From positions 124,001 to 188,000 of the forward strand of contig NZ_RYEV01000006.1 in assembly GCF_004138485.1 (NCBI RefSeq): a stretch of DNA of 64,000 nt. Reading direction: 5' to 3'. The notes under the pieces were generated by a model, which did no database searches, was not told the DNA's origin, and saw only the letters and a list, made by a program, of their open reading frames with translations. A program made the position numbers and the translations under genes. Shown piece after piece: positions 29,243-39,545 of the stretch. Each line of letters starts with the position of its first letter. Positions within the stretch are counted from its first letter, which is position 1. The stretch is from Peristeroidobacter soli (GTDB lineage Bacteria > Pseudomonadota > Gammaproteobacteria > Steroidobacterales > Steroidobacteraceae).

Positions 29243-30361
29243 ATGTCCGGCAACACCTTAGGCAAGCTCTTTACCGTCACCACCTTTGGCGAAAGCCACG
29301 GGCCCGCGCTCGGTTGCATCGTCGACGGCTGTCCGCCGGGGTTGGAGATATCGGAGGCGGACATTCAGCCGGAGCTGGAGCGGCGCCGCACCGGGACTTC
29401 GCGGCATACCAGTCAGCGCAAGGAGCCGGATCAGGTGAGGATCCTGTCCGGAGTGTTCGAGGGCCGGACCACGGGCACGCCCATCGGCCTCTTGATCGAG
29501 AACACGGATCAGCGCTCGCGCGACTACGACAAGATCAAAGATCGGTTCCGGCCGGGGCACGCCGACTACACGTACGACCAGAAATACGGCTTCCGTGACT
29601 ATCGCGGCGGCGGGCGTTCCTCGGCTCGCGAGACGGTGATGCGCGTCGCGGCGGGTGCCATTGCTCGTAAATATCTGCGTGAGCGCCTCGGTGTGAGCAT
29701 TCAGGGATACCTCGCGCAGCTCGGTCCGCTGGTGCTCGAGCCGAAGTCGTTGAGCACGGTTTACGACAACCCGTTCTTCAGTCCCGACCCGTCGCGGCTC
29801 GAGGAACTGGAGGAGTACATGATCAATCTGCGCCGCGAAGGCGATTCCGTCGGCGCGCGGGTGAACGTGATTGCGAGCGGTGTGCCGGCGGGGCTCGGCG
29901 AGCCGGTATTTGATCGCCTGGACGCGGACATCGCCTTTGCGATGATGAGTATCAACGCCGTGAAGGGCGTCGAGATTGGCGCGGGCTTCGCGAGCGTGAG
30001 CCAGAAGGGCAGCGAGCATCGCGACGAGATCACGCCGCAGGGCTTTCTCTCCAACAACGCTGGCGGCGTGTTAGGCGGCATCTCCTCGGGGCAGGATGTC
30101 GTGGTGAGCATCGCGCTCAAGCCCACGTCCAGCATCATCATTCCGGGGCGATCGATCGACCTGGACGGCAACCCGGTCGAGGTGGTCACCACGGGGCGGC
30201 ACGACCCCTGTGTAGGACTGCGCGCCACGCCGATCGCCGAGGCTATGCTGGCGCTGGTGCTGATGGATCACTACCTCCGGAACCGCGGCCAAAATGCTGA
30301 CGTAAATGTCGACCGAGTGGGCAAATTCGCGCTCAAGACGCTGCTTCCGGGCGGTGATTGA
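29243..30361 (+). CDS. aroC: Chorismate synthase
   Basis: Predicted 372 aa. It catalyses the last shikimate step, EPSP to chorismate, using reduced FMN. Seen: the N-terminal signature [47 protein letters not shown], and the C-terminal [23 protein letters not shown] region. Length and motifs are full. The start ATG 29243 is fixed by the conserved N-terminus. Confidence 0.97.
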   Translation: MSGNTLGKLFTVTTFGESHGPALGCIVDGCPPGLEISEADIQPELERRRTGTSRHTSQRKEPDQVRILSGVFEGRTTGTPIGLLIENTDQRSRDYDKIKDRFRPGHADYTYDQKYGFRDYRGGGRSSARETVMRVAAGAIARKYLRERLGVSIQGYLAQLGPLVLEPKSLSTVYDNPFFSPDPSRLEELEEYMINLRREGDSVGARVNVIASGVPAGLGEPVFDRLDADIAFAMMSINAVKGVEIGAGFASVSQKGSEHRDEITPQGFLSNNAGGVLGGISSGQDVVVSIALKPTSSIIIPGRSIDLDGNPVEVVTTGRHDPCVGLRATPIAEAMLALVLMDHYLRNRGQNADVNVDRVGKFALKTLLPGGD

Positions 30362-30453
30362 GGTAGTGTGCGCGACCCGATTTACTGAACTTAATACAGG
30401 CCCTTCAGCATGGGGCTGAGCGGCCGCTTTGGTGAGCAACTGAGTCTGGAGTC

Positions 30454-31476
<1,023 letters not shown>

Positions 31477-31651
31477 GCTATAGTTGCGCGCCTAAAGTCA
31501 GGAAGCACATGAACTTTTCATGGAGTTTCCAGGCGAGCGCGCTGGTTCATCTGTAGCAAGGGCGCTTGCCATAAGGTCGTTGCATAACGCCTTAGGGGCA
31601 AGCTCCCCCACATCGCTAAAGGATGCTTCGGGACACGTACCGGGAGAGCTG

Positions 31652-34600
31652 ATGAGAAGACACCTGCCGCGCCTGCTGCTGACGGGCGCACTGCTGTCCC
31701 CTGTGACGCTGTACGCGCTGGGTCTGGGGGAAATTCGCCTGAATTCCGCCCTGAATCAGCCTTTCAACGCGGAAATCGAGCTGCTGTCGCCGACCCCGGA
31801 GGAGCTGGGCAGCCTCAAGGTTGCGCTTGCCAGCAACGACGTGTTCTCGCGTTACGGCATCGATCGGCCGGCGTACCTGAGCAACTTCGACTTCGCGGTC
31901 AGTCGTAACCGCGAGGGCAAGGCGACCATCAGGGTTACCTCGAACCGGTCGGTGACCGAGCCGTATGTGACGTTGCTGGTCGAGGCCACCTGGGCCCGCG
32001 GGCGCCTGGTCCGCGAGTACACCGTGCTGCTCGATCCGCCGGTGTTCATGCCGTCGCAGAACGAAGCGCCCGCGCCGGTCACGACCCCGCAGTCGGCAAC
32101 GACCGCGGAAGGTCGCATCGAGCGCCGTCCGACGCCTGCTCCTGAACCCGCTCCGGCTCCTGTTCCCGCTCCGCGCGCCACCGCGCCGGCGCCGGCGCCG
32201 GCTCCTGAGCGCACGCCTGAGCCCGTGGCTCAGAGCCCGGCGCCGAACAACGAACAGCTGATCATTGCTTCGCCGGGCAGCGAGTACACCGTTCAGCGTA
32301 ACGACACGTTGTCGAGGATCGCGTCCGCCGCGAACCCCGGCAACCGTCGCGTCAACAACCGCACCATGATCGCGTTGTTCCGCGCGAACCCGCAGGCGTT
32401 CAGCGGCAACAACATCAATCGTCTGCGCGCTGGCAGCGTGCTGCGCATTCCTGATCTGGCCGAGATCGAAGCGATCTCCAACGACGAAGCCTCCGCGGAA
32501 GTGGCACGTCAGGCAGCGGAGTGGTCGGGCGGCGTAGTCGCCGACACCACGCCGGAAGCCGACCGCCTCCGCTTGGTGACGCCGCAGGAAACGCCGACTC
32601 CGCCGACGCCCGCTCCGGCTCCGCAGACGCAGGCTCAAACGCCGAAGCCGTCCACGTCCGCCGCGCCGGGCACACCGACCCCGCCGGATCGTCGTCTCGA
32701 AGTCCAGAACCCCGGCCTGGCGCAGGCTCAACGAAACATCGAGCCGACGCCTGCCGAGCAGCCGCCGGTCGAGCAGACCCCGCCGACGGAAGCTCAGGCA
32801 CCGACGCCGAGCGAACCGGCTGCGGAACCCGAACAGCAGCCGGCTCCCGCGGCTGAACCGGCTCCGCAGGCTCCGCGAGCCCAGACGCCGCCGCCGGCGG
32901 TCGCTGAGCCGTCGCTGATCGACCGCATCACTGATTATTGGTGGGCGGTCGTGGGCCTCGGCCTCGCCGTGGTCGTCGGTGTGTTGTTCATGCGCCGTCG
33001 TCGCGAGAGCGAGGACGATTCGCTCGATTCGCTGTCGGCACCGCTGGCGTTCGATCCGCCGGCCGAACGTCCGGCTCGCGCGCTCGCGCCGTCGAGCAAG
33101 GGCGGCCGTGCCGATGCGTTCCTCGTGGAAGGCGAGGATGACGCCGGTCTGGTGAAGACCAACCTCGACACCGATCTGGACGATGGTCTGGATTTCGATC
33201 AGCCCGCTCCGACTACGCGTCGCGAGCCGGCCCGTGGCTTCGAACCCGCGGCAGCCGCGGCTTCGGCCGCTGCGCGCGCCGTCGAAGACACGATGAGCAG
33301 CGAGTCGGCGGTCCGCTTCGATCAGCAGGACGCGCTGGCCGAGGCCGATTTCCACATGGCGTACGGTCTGTACGACCAGGCCGCGGATCTGGTGAAGATC
33401 GCCATCGATCGCGAGCCGTCGCGCCGCGACCTGAAGCTGAAGCTGCTCGAGATCTACTTCGTCTGGGGCAACAAGGATCTGTTCCTCGACACCGCGCGCG
33501 ATCTGTACGAGACGCGTGACGATGCCGCGCCGGGCGAGTGGGACAAGGTCCTGATCATGGGCAAGCAGATCGCCCCCGAGAACGACATGTTCCAGGGCGA
33601 AGGCAGTCATGTCGGCCTGGTCGACGTGAACCTCGAAGGCGGCGAAAACCGCGTCGACGTCGACCTGTTCGCCGAGCCCTCGGGCGAAGAGCGCCAGGGC
33701 CTCGATCTGGAATTCGCCAGCGGCGAGCACCGCGGCCCGAACGACGCGACCCAGGTCGCGAGCGATCTGGACTTCCTGCTCGATGAGCCGAATGACGACG
33801 ACACGCAGGAACAGCGCACGCGTGAAATCGACGCGCTGGCCCGCACGCAGGAAACGCCGACCATCGAATCGCCGATGATCGACCGCACCGCCTCGACGGT
33901 GCGCGAGAAGATCGACAACGCGCTGTTCAGCAAGGGCACCAACACCGGCGATACCGCCGAGCTGTCGATCGACGACCTCGGCCTCGACGCCGACTCGCTC
34001 GATCAGGGCCGCGCGCTGGAAGACACGCATTCGCTCGACAAGGACACGATCGAAGACGTGCGGCCGTTGCGCGACGACGAAATGACCCAGCTCGCGCCGT
34101 CGCTGAGCAGCTTCGATCGCACGATGGAAGCGCCGCGCGTCGCGGAGCGTTTCGATGGCGACATCGAGAGCACCGGCACGATTTATATCGATCAGGTCGA
34201 CCTGACCGGCGGCGGCGACACGGCCGAGCATCCGCGTCCGGACGTGGACTCGACCGCGTCGATGAAGAGCCCGCTGGCGATGACCGACATCGACCTGGAT
34301 CTGGACGATCTGAGCGATGCGCGCCCGAACTCGGACACCGTGCGCCACCCGCGCAAGGACGAGGACATTTTCTCGGGCGACGTGTTCGGCAGCGAAGATC
34401 GCACGCAGGAAGTGCCGCGCGGTGGCGGTCTCGATCTCGACGTGGGCGAGCCGCTGGCCTCGCACGAGGATCGCGAGCCGACGCAGCGTCACGCGATGGC
34501 GACCGAGATGGAGCTGTCCGAGCTCGAGCCGGTCACCATGAGCGAGGTCGGCACCAAGCTCGACCTGGCCCGCGCCTACATGGACATGGGCGATCCGGAC

Positions 34601-34690
34601 GGTGCCCGCAGCATCCTCGACGAGGTGCTGTCGGAGGGCAATCCGAGCCAGAAGCAGGAAGCTCAGCGGCTCATGGATTCGATTCGTTAA
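31652..34690 (+). CDS. fimV: FimV-type type IV pilus assembly/polarity protein
   Basis: Predicted 1012 aa. Signal peptide (about 1-22), FimV N-terminal domain (GEIRLNSALNQPFNAEIELLSP-type), a Pro/Ala/Glu-rich linker, a peptidoglycan-binding LysM domain at ~212-270 (YTVQRNDTLSRIA), a second Pro-rich linker, one membrane segment at ~430-447, then a very acidic cytoplasmic region (>500 aa). The tail has a TPR-like C-terminal FimV domain, VTMSEVGTKLDLARAYMD, GDPDGARSILDEVL. It scaffolds polar type IV pili. ATG 31652 has GGGAG upstream. Position between asd and truA supports the name. Polyproline stretches make it a likely EF-P client. Confidence 0.93.
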   Translation: MRRHLPRLLLTGALLSPVTLYALGLGEIRLNSALNQPFNAEIELLSPTPEELGSLKVALASNDVFSRYGIDRPAYLSNFDFAVSRNREGKATIRVTSNRSVTEPYVTLLVEATWARGRLVREYTVLLDPPVFMPSQNEAPAPVTTPQSATTAEGRIERRPTPAPEPAPAPVPAPRATAPAPAPAPERTPEPVAQSPAPNNEQLIIASPGSEYTVQRNDTLSRIASAANPGNRRVNNRTMIALFRANPQAFSGNNINRLRAGSVLRIPDLAEIEAISNDEASAEVARQAAEWSGGVVADTTPEADRLRLVTPQETPTPPTPAPAPQTQAQTPKPSTSAAPGTPTPPDRRLEVQNPGLAQAQRNIEPTPAEQPPVEQTPPTEAQAPTPSEPAAEPEQQPAPAAEPAPQAPRAQTPPPAVAEPSLIDRITDYWWAVVGLGLAVVVGVLFMRRRRESEDDSLDSLSAPLAFDPPAERPARALAPSSKGGRADAFLVEGEDDAGLVKTNLDTDLDDGLDFDQPAPTTRREPARGFEPAAAAASAAARAVEDTMSSESAVRFDQQDALAEADFHMAYGLYDQAADLVKIAIDREPSRRDLKLKLLEIYFVWGNKDLFLDTARDLYETRDDAAPGEWDKVLIMGKQIAPENDMFQGEGSHVGLVDVNLEGGENRVDVDLFAEPSGEERQGLDLEFASGEHRGPNDATQVASDLDFLLDEPNDDDTQEQRTREIDALARTQETPTIESPMIDRTASTVREKIDNALFSKGTNTGDTAELSIDDLGLDADSLDQGRALEDTHSLDKDTIEDVRPLRDDEMTQLAPSLSSFDRTMEAPRVAERFDGDIESTGTIYIDQVDLTGGGDTAEHPRPDVDSTASMKSPLAMTDIDLDLDDLSDARPNSDTVRHPRKDEDIFSGDVFGSEDRTQEVPRGGGLDLDVGEPLASHEDREPTQRHAMATEMELSELEPVTMSEVGTKLDLARAYMDMGDPDGARSILDEVLSEGNPSQKQEAQRLMDSIR

Positions 34691-34701
34691 TCGGAACTCA
34701 G

Positions 34702-34730
34702 GCGCCGGCCCCCGCTCGTGGGGTCGGTGC
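34702..34730. terminator. GC-rich hairpin after fimV
   Basis: Arms GCGCCGGCCCC (34702-34712) and GGGGTCGGTGC (34720-34730) pair with two mismatches around a 7-base loop, 11 bases past the fimV stop and about 60 before truA. It may terminate or attenuate readthrough; there is no T tract. Confidence 0.4.
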
Positions 34731-34790
34731 AAGATTCGTTATCCTTGCTCTCCCTGGCCGCCGCCCTCGCGGCCGACATTACTCGCTTGA

Positions 34791-35582
34791 ATGCCCCGAA
34801 TCGCGCTCGGTATTGAATACGACGGCAGCGGCTTTGCCGGCTGGCAGTCGCAGCTTCACGCCACTGGCGTCCAGTCCGTGGTGGAGAAGGGCCTGTCCGT
34901 CGTTGCCGATCATCCGGTGGAAGTCGTGGCGGCTGGCCGCACCGACGCCGGCGTGCACGCGGCCATGCAAGTCGTTCACTTCGATACCACCGCAGAACGC
35001 ACCGAGCGTTCCTGGCTGCTTGGCTCCGTGTCCAACATGCCGAAGGAAGTCAGCGTTCTGTGGTCGCGCGAGGTGCCGGAGGGGTTCCACGCGCGCTTCT
35101 CAGCCATTGCGCGCCGCTATAGATATGTGATCCTGAATCGCGTGCCGCGCCCGGCCCTGAACGCCCACCGCACAGCCTGGGTCCGCGAGCATCTGGACGA
35201 GCAGCGCATGAATGAAGCTGCCCAGCATCTGGTGGGGCTGCACGACTTTTCATCGTTTCGCGCCGCGCAGTGTCAGGCGCGGACCCCCATCCGTGACCTG
35301 CACGAAATCTCAGTGACGCGGCATGGAGAGCTGGTCATCCTGACGGTCTGCGCGAACGCCTTCCTGCATCATATGGTGAGGAATATCGCTGGCGTGCTGA
35401 TCGCGATCGGTACCGGCGAGCGGCCGGTGGACTGGACCGCGCAGGTGTTGAGCTACAAGGATCGGAAGCTGGGCGGCGTAACCGCCGTGCCGGGCGGGCT
35501 GTACTTCGCGGGCGTCCGCTATGCCGCGGCCTTGAAACTGCCCAGCGAGCCGGAATTCACTGTTTTGGCTTACGGAAGCTAG
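34791..35582 (+). CDS. truA: tRNA pseudouridine(38-40) synthase
   Basis: Predicted 263 aa. It makes pseudouridine in the anticodon arm of many tRNAs. Seen: GIEYDGSGFAGWQSQ at the N-terminus, the catalytic Asp52 in AAGRTDAGVHA, and FLHHMVRNIAGVLIAIG near the C-terminus. Length is normal. In Pseudomonas trpF usually follows; here accD comes next directly. Confidence 0.96.
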   Translation: MPRIALGIEYDGSGFAGWQSQLHATGVQSVVEKGLSVVADHPVEVVAAGRTDAGVHAAMQVVHFDTTAERTERSWLLGSVSNMPKEVSVLWSREVPEGFHARFSAIARRYRYVILNRVPRPALNAHRTAWVREHLDEQRMNEAAQHLVGLHDFSSFRAAQCQARTPIRDLHEISVTRHGELVILTVCANAFLHHMVRNIAGVLIAIGTGERPVDWTAQVLSYKDRKLGGVTAVPGGLYFAGVRYAAALKLPSEPEFTVLAYGS

Positions 35583-35750
35583 GCGCCTTCAAATTCCCTG
35601 GCCTCGGCCGGTTCACCGCTGCCGTTGGATGCTTCGACAAACGAAGTTGCCGACTTGGAGGGTTGGCAGTCGATCGGCGAGTTCTCCGGCAACTTGCCCG
35701 CAGGTTCGGGACCAAGTATAGATGCACCCCTCTCAATTCAGGCTGTCACC

Positions 35751-36626
35751 ATGACCTGGTTCGAAAAGATCATGCCTTCGCGGATCAAGACCGAGCGCCG
35801 CACGCGCTCCGTCCCCGAAGGCCTGTGGATGAAGTGCTCGGCCTGCGACGCGGTCCTGTACCGCGCCGAGCTGGAGCGCAATCTCCACGTGTGTCCGAAG
35901 TGCGGTCATCACATGCGCATCGGCGCGCGCGACCGCCTGGAAGCGTTCCTCGATCCGGAAGGGCAGGTGGAGCTGGCCGACAACATCGGGCCGGAAGACC
36001 CGCTCAAATTCCGCGACACCAAGAAATATCGCGACCGCCTGCAGGCCGCGCAGAAGACCACGCAGGAAAAGGATGCGTTGATCGTCATGACCGGCACGCT
36101 GATGGGCGAGCCCGTAGTGTCGTGCGCGTTCGAGTTCTCGTTCCTCGGCGGTTCGATGGGTTCCGCGGTGGGCGAGCGCTTCACGCGCGCGGCCGAGCAT
36201 GCCCTCGAGCATCGCAAGCCGCTCATTTGTTTCTCCGCGAGCGGCGGCGCTCGCATGCAGGAAGCGCTGTTGTCGCTGCTGCAAATGGCGAAGACCAGCT
36301 CCGCGCTCGCTCGCCTCGCACAGGCCCGTATTCCGTACATCTCAGTGCTGACCGATCCGACCACCGGTGGCGTGTCCGCCAGTCTGGCGATGCTCGGCGA
36401 CGTGAATATCGGCGAGCCCAAGGCGCTGATCGGCTTCGCCGGCGCGCGCGTCATTCAACAGACGGTGCGCGAGACGTTGCCCGAGGGCTTCCAGCGCAGT
36501 GAGTTTCTGCTGGAAAAGGGCGCGCTGGACATGATCGTCGACCGCCGCGACATGCGCGAGCGCATCGCTGGGCTGCTGACGATCTTCACGCACAAGCCGG
36601 CGCCGCAGCCGAAGGTCGCGGCTTAA
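35751..36626 (+). CDS. accD: Acetyl-CoA carboxylase carboxyltransferase subunit beta
   Basis: Predicted 291 aa. With AccA it transfers CO2 from biotin to acetyl-CoA for fatty acid synthesis. The zinc ribbon is Cys29/32/48/51 (CSAC...CPKC). Conserved CT-fold stretches include [33 protein letters not shown] and [19 protein letters not shown] 35751 gives the standard N-terminus [10 protein letters not shown]; the frame is open 126 bases further upstream, but that part looks like leader. The leader 35583-35750 contains no other gene. Confidence 0.97.
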   Translation: MTWFEKIMPSRIKTERRTRSVPEGLWMKCSACDAVLYRAELERNLHVCPKCGHHMRIGARDRLEAFLDPEGQVELADNIGPEDPLKFRDTKKYRDRLQAAQKTTQEKDALIVMTGTLMGEPVVSCAFEFSFLGGSMGSAVGERFTRAAEHALEHRKPLICFSASGGARMQEALLSLLQMAKTSSALARLAQARIPYISVLTDPTTGGVSASLAMLGDVNIGEPKALIGFAGARVIQQTVRETLPEGFQRSEFLLEKGALDMIVDRRDMRERIAGLLTIFTHKPAPQPKVAA

Positions 36627-36681
36627 CCGACACATGCCACTGCGGCACGGACTACGCGCCGCTGAAGTCGCATCGACCTGC

Positions 36682-36696
36682 GGCGCCTTCGGCGCC
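36682..36696 (+). terminator. Short GC hairpin after accD
   Basis: GGCGCC-TTC-GGCGCC (36682-36696) forms a compact stem closed by a CTTCGG-type tetraloop, 56 bases after the accD stop and directly before the tandem repeats leading to folC. Confidence 0.4.
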
Positions 36697-36842
36697 CAGG
36701 TCCTGGCTCTCGCTAACGCGGTGACAGGTTCCTATCGAGTTTTCTCGCCGCAGGTCCTGGCTCTCGCTAACACGGGTGACAGGTTCCTATAGAATTTCTC
36801 GCCGCAGATCATGGCTGCCGTTAGCACAGTGACAGTTTCCTT
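36697..36842 (+). repeat. Tandem imperfect 54-base repeats directly before folC
   Basis: Two near-identical units of 54 bases (36697-36750 and 36751-36804) each begin CAGGTCCTGGCTCTCGCTAA and contain GTGACAGGTTCCTAT and TTTCTCGCCG. A third, diverged and truncated unit (36805-36842) runs to the base before the folC ATG at 36843, ending GTGACAGTTTCC. The units differ at few positions between 1 and 2. No Rho-independent terminator shape is evident in the unit itself. Role unknown: duplicated promoter/leader, or polymerase-slippage expansion. Confidence 0.85.
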
Positions 36843-38117
36843 ATGAGATCTCTGGCCGACTGGTTGCGCTGGCAGGAAACGCTGCACCCGAGCGCCATCG
36901 ACCTCGGGCTGGACCGCATGCGTCGCACGCTGGAGCGGCTGAACTGGCGGCAACCGTCGTGCCCCGTCGTCACCGTCGCGGGCACGAACGGCAAGGGCTC
37001 GACCGTCGCGCTCACCTCACAAATTCTTCGTGCTGCCGGTTACCGCGTCGGCACGTTCACCTCGCCGCATCTGATTCGTTACAACGAGCGCATCGTCATC
37101 GACGGGCGCGAGGTGTCCGACGCGTCGCTGGTCGCGGCGTTCGAGCGCATCGAAGCGGCCCGCGGCGACGACACGCTCACGTTCTTCGAGTTCAACACCA
37201 TCGCCGCGCTGCTGGTGTTCGACACCGCGGGTGTCGATGCGATCGTGCTCGAAGTTGGGCTCGGTGGACGTCTCGACAGCGTCAACGCCGTCGATGCCGA
37301 TGTGGCGATCGTCAGCTCGATCGCCCTCGATCACACCGACTGGCTCGGCCCCGATGTCGAAACCATCGGTCGCGAGAAGGCCGGCATCTTCCGCGCGGGC
37401 AAGCCTGCAATTTTCGGCTCGCGCGACATGCCTGCGTCCATCGGCGAGGTCGCTCAGCAGTTGGGCACGCCGCTATACCGACTCGGTGAGGAGTTCGACT
37501 GGCAGCGCGACGGCGAGCGCTGGTCCTGGCGCGGACGGAACACGAACTACAACAGCCTCCCACGGCCCGCGCTTCACGGCGAACTGCAGTTCGATAATGC
37601 CTCGGCCGTGCTGTGCGCATTGGAATGCCTGTCATCTCGACTGCCGGTGACGCGCGACGCCATCGAGGCGGGACTGCGGAATGTGACACTGCCCGGACGC
37701 TTTCAGGTCGTGCACCGGACTGAACCCGTGGCGGTCGATTGGATTCTCGATGTCGCGCACAATCCCGCCGCGGCTCAGGCGCTCGCCGGACAGCTCGCAT
37801 CGCGCCCCACGGGCGGACGAACCCTCGCCGTGTGCGGAATCCTCGGCGACAAGGACATCGAAGGCATCGCGACCGCTCTGCGTAACTCGTTCGACAGCTG
37901 GATCATCGTGGGCGTGCCGAGCGCCCGCGCCGTGCCCGTCGACGCTCTGTCGGAAAGACTGGCCAAGACGGGCGCGCACATAGCGAAGACTGCCGCGACA
38001 GTCGCGGACGGCTGCGAAGCCGCGCGGACGATGGCGCGCGCCGGCGATCGTATCGTCGTGTTTGGCTCGTTTCTGACGGTCGGGCCGGCGCTCGAATGGC
38101 TGCAAGCAGGAAACTGA
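36843..38117 (+). CDS. folC: Bifunctional dihydrofolate synthase/folylpolyglutamate synthase
   Basis: Predicted 424 aa. It adds glutamate to dihydropteroate and to folates. ATP-binding P-loop VTVAGTNGKGSTVAL, then FTSPHLIRYNERI, SSIALDHTDWLG, and DVAHNPAAAQAL in the Mur-ligase C-terminal domain. The ATG at 36843 sits directly after a tandem-repeat tract, with little Shine-Dalgarno, so translation may be weak or dependent on upstream context. It follows accD, as in Pseudomonas. Confidence 0.95.
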   Translation: MRSLADWLRWQETLHPSAIDLGLDRMRRTLERLNWRQPSCPVVTVAGTNGKGSTVALTSQILRAAGYRVGTFTSPHLIRYNERIVIDGREVSDASLVAAFERIEAARGDDTLTFFEFNTIAALLVFDTAGVDAIVLEVGLGGRLDSVNAVDADVAIVSSIALDHTDWLGPDVETIGREKAGIFRAGKPAIFGSRDMPASIGEVAQQLGTPLYRLGEEFDWQRDGERWSWRGRNTNYNSLPRPALHGELQFDNASAVLCALECLSSRLPVTRDAIEAGLRNVTLPGRFQVVHRTEPVAVDWILDVAHNPAAAQALAGQLASRPTGGRTLAVCGILGDKDIEGIATALRNSFDSWIIVGVPSARAVPVDALSERLAKTGAHIAKTAATVADGCEAARTMARAGDRIVVFGSFLTVGPALEWLQAGN

Positions 38118-38173
38118 GTTCCAGTCGTTAAGTCGCGTGTCGTTCGCGCGCCGCGCCTTTTATACTTCGCGCC

Positions 38174-38935
38174 GTGGAACGCCCTGTTAAAGAACGCCTG
38201 ATTGGCGCGGCTGTGTTGATGGCCGCGGCCATCATCCTGATTCCCGAGATGCTTTCGGGACCCAGCCGCGAATCCGCGGAGAAACAGGCGCAGACGGCTG
38301 ACACCGGTGAGGGCAGCGGCGAGGCTGCGATCAAGACCTACACCATCGATCTGAACAAGGCGCCCGGCTCCGCGCCGCCGACTCCAGTCGAGCAGCAGAC
38401 CGACAATCGCGCGCCACCGCCGGAAGAAATGCCGCCGCCGGAGACGTCAGCGCCACCGGCCGAGCAGCCCTCTGCGGCGACTCAGGTTTCCCCTGAACCG
38501 AAAGCCCCCACACCGGCGCCGGTCGAAACTCCGAAGCCGGAGCCGCGCAGTGAACCCACGCGCCAGGTCGCCGCGCAGCCGGCGCGCGCAGAGGCGCCGC
38601 CGAAGCCTGCGCCGAAACCTGAATCGAAGCCCGAATCGGCCAAATCCGAGCCGCGAGCGGTTGCTTCCGCGCCATCCGCCCCCAAATCCGCGGTTCCCAC
38701 GGGCAAAGGCTGGGCTGTGCAATTGGCAAGTTATGCCAGCGAGGCGACGGCGGAACGGGTCATGAACGAATGGCGCGGTAAAGGTCAGAGCGCTTTCGTG
38801 ATGCCGGTGACCGCTGGTGGCAAGACGCTATACCGCGTCCGTATTGGTCCCACCAAGGATCGCGCGGGTGCCGAAGCCGTGCTGAAGGTCGTGAAGGCCT
38901 CCATCCCCAGCGCCGCCGTGGTGGCGCATCCGTGA
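38174..38935 (+). CDS. SPOR-domain cell-division protein (DedD-like)
   Basis: Predicted 253 aa, GTG start. A membrane segment (about residues 8-26, LIGAAVLMAAAIILIPEML) is followed by a long Pro/Ala/Glu linker and a C-terminal SPOR domain (GKGWAVQLASYASEATAERVMNEW ... YRVRIGPTKDRAGAEAVL), which binds denuded septal peptidoglycan. It fits DedD by position between folC and cvpA. It is inner-membrane anchored with the SPOR domain in the periplasm. Confidence 0.88.
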   Translation: MERPVKERLIGAAVLMAAAIILIPEMLSGPSRESAEKQAQTADTGEGSGEAAIKTYTIDLNKAPGSAPPTPVEQQTDNRAPPPEEMPPPETSAPPAEQPSAATQVSPEPKAPTPAPVETPKPEPRSEPTRQVAAQPARAEAPPKPAPKPESKPESAKSEPRAVASAPSAPKSAVPTGKGWAVQLASYASEATAERVMNEWRGKGQSAFVMPVTAGGKTLYRVRIGPTKDRAGAEAVLKVVKASIPSAAVVAHP

Positions 38936-39018
38936 GCGGTTCCGTTGTTTCCAAACCGAGCCGCGCTGATAGAATTCGCGCGCCCCAGGTCGCGAGGCCG
39001 TAAATCGTTGTTGCGCTT

Positions 39019-39543
39019 ATGAATGGTGCTGACTACCTGATTCTCGGCGTCTTGGTTCTTTCGATGGTGTTGGGGTTCATCCGTGGATTCGTCCGAGAAG
39101 CCATTGGCGTCATCGCCTGGCTGGGCGGACTGTGGCTCGCCTGGCGTTATGCTCACGTGGTGGAGCCGCTGCTGGCCGGCCGAGTCGGTGATCCTCCGGT
39201 AAGCACCTGGGCCGCGCGCACGCTGATCGTGCTGGCGGTGTTGATCGTCGGCTGGATCGTTGCGGGCATCCTCAGTTACATGCTCCGCCACTCGGGACTC
39301 AGCATCATGGTGGACCGCCTGCTCGGGCTGGTCACCGGTTTCGTGCGCGGCGCGGTGATCGTCGCGGTGTTCGTGTTGTTGGGGCAGTTCGTGCAGCTCA
39401 CCTCAACTCACTGGTGGAAGGGCTCACGGCTGATCCCATATGCCTCGGAAGCGGCGGGTTGGCTGCAGTCGTTTGCGGAGACCGGCATGAGCGTGCTCGA
39501 GAAGCAGGCGGCCGAATCCGCGTTGAGCAAAGCAGGAGTCTGA
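39019..39543 (+). CDS. cvpA: Colicin V production/CvpA family membrane protein
   Basis: Predicted 174 aa with about four membrane segments (for example [19 protein letters not shown] and [20 protein letters not shown]). Family knowledge: CvpA proteins affect colicin V export, envelope integrity and bile tolerance; mechanism is poorly known. Its position immediately before purF, two bases apart, is the classic gammaproteobacterial arrangement. Confidence 0.93.
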   Translation: MNGADYLILGVLVLSMVLGFIRGFVREAIGVIAWLGGLWLAWRYAHVVEPLLAGRVGDPPVSTWAARTLIVLAVLIVGWIVAGILSYMLRHSGLSIMVDRLLGLVTGFVRGAVIVAVFVLLGQFVQLTSTHWWKGSRLIPYASEAAGWLQSFAETGMSVLEKQAAESALSKAGV

Positions 39544-39545
39544 GC

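Noticed and set aside
31572-31594. Imperfect hairpin upstream of fimV
   Set aside because: The arms need a one-base bulge and no terminator or operator pattern follows; kept only as a note under asd.
31616-34732. A 1038-codon open frame on the minus strand opposite fimV
   Set aside because: It is the antisense of a clear fimV gene; high GC leaves minus-strand frames open. No motif is recognisable.
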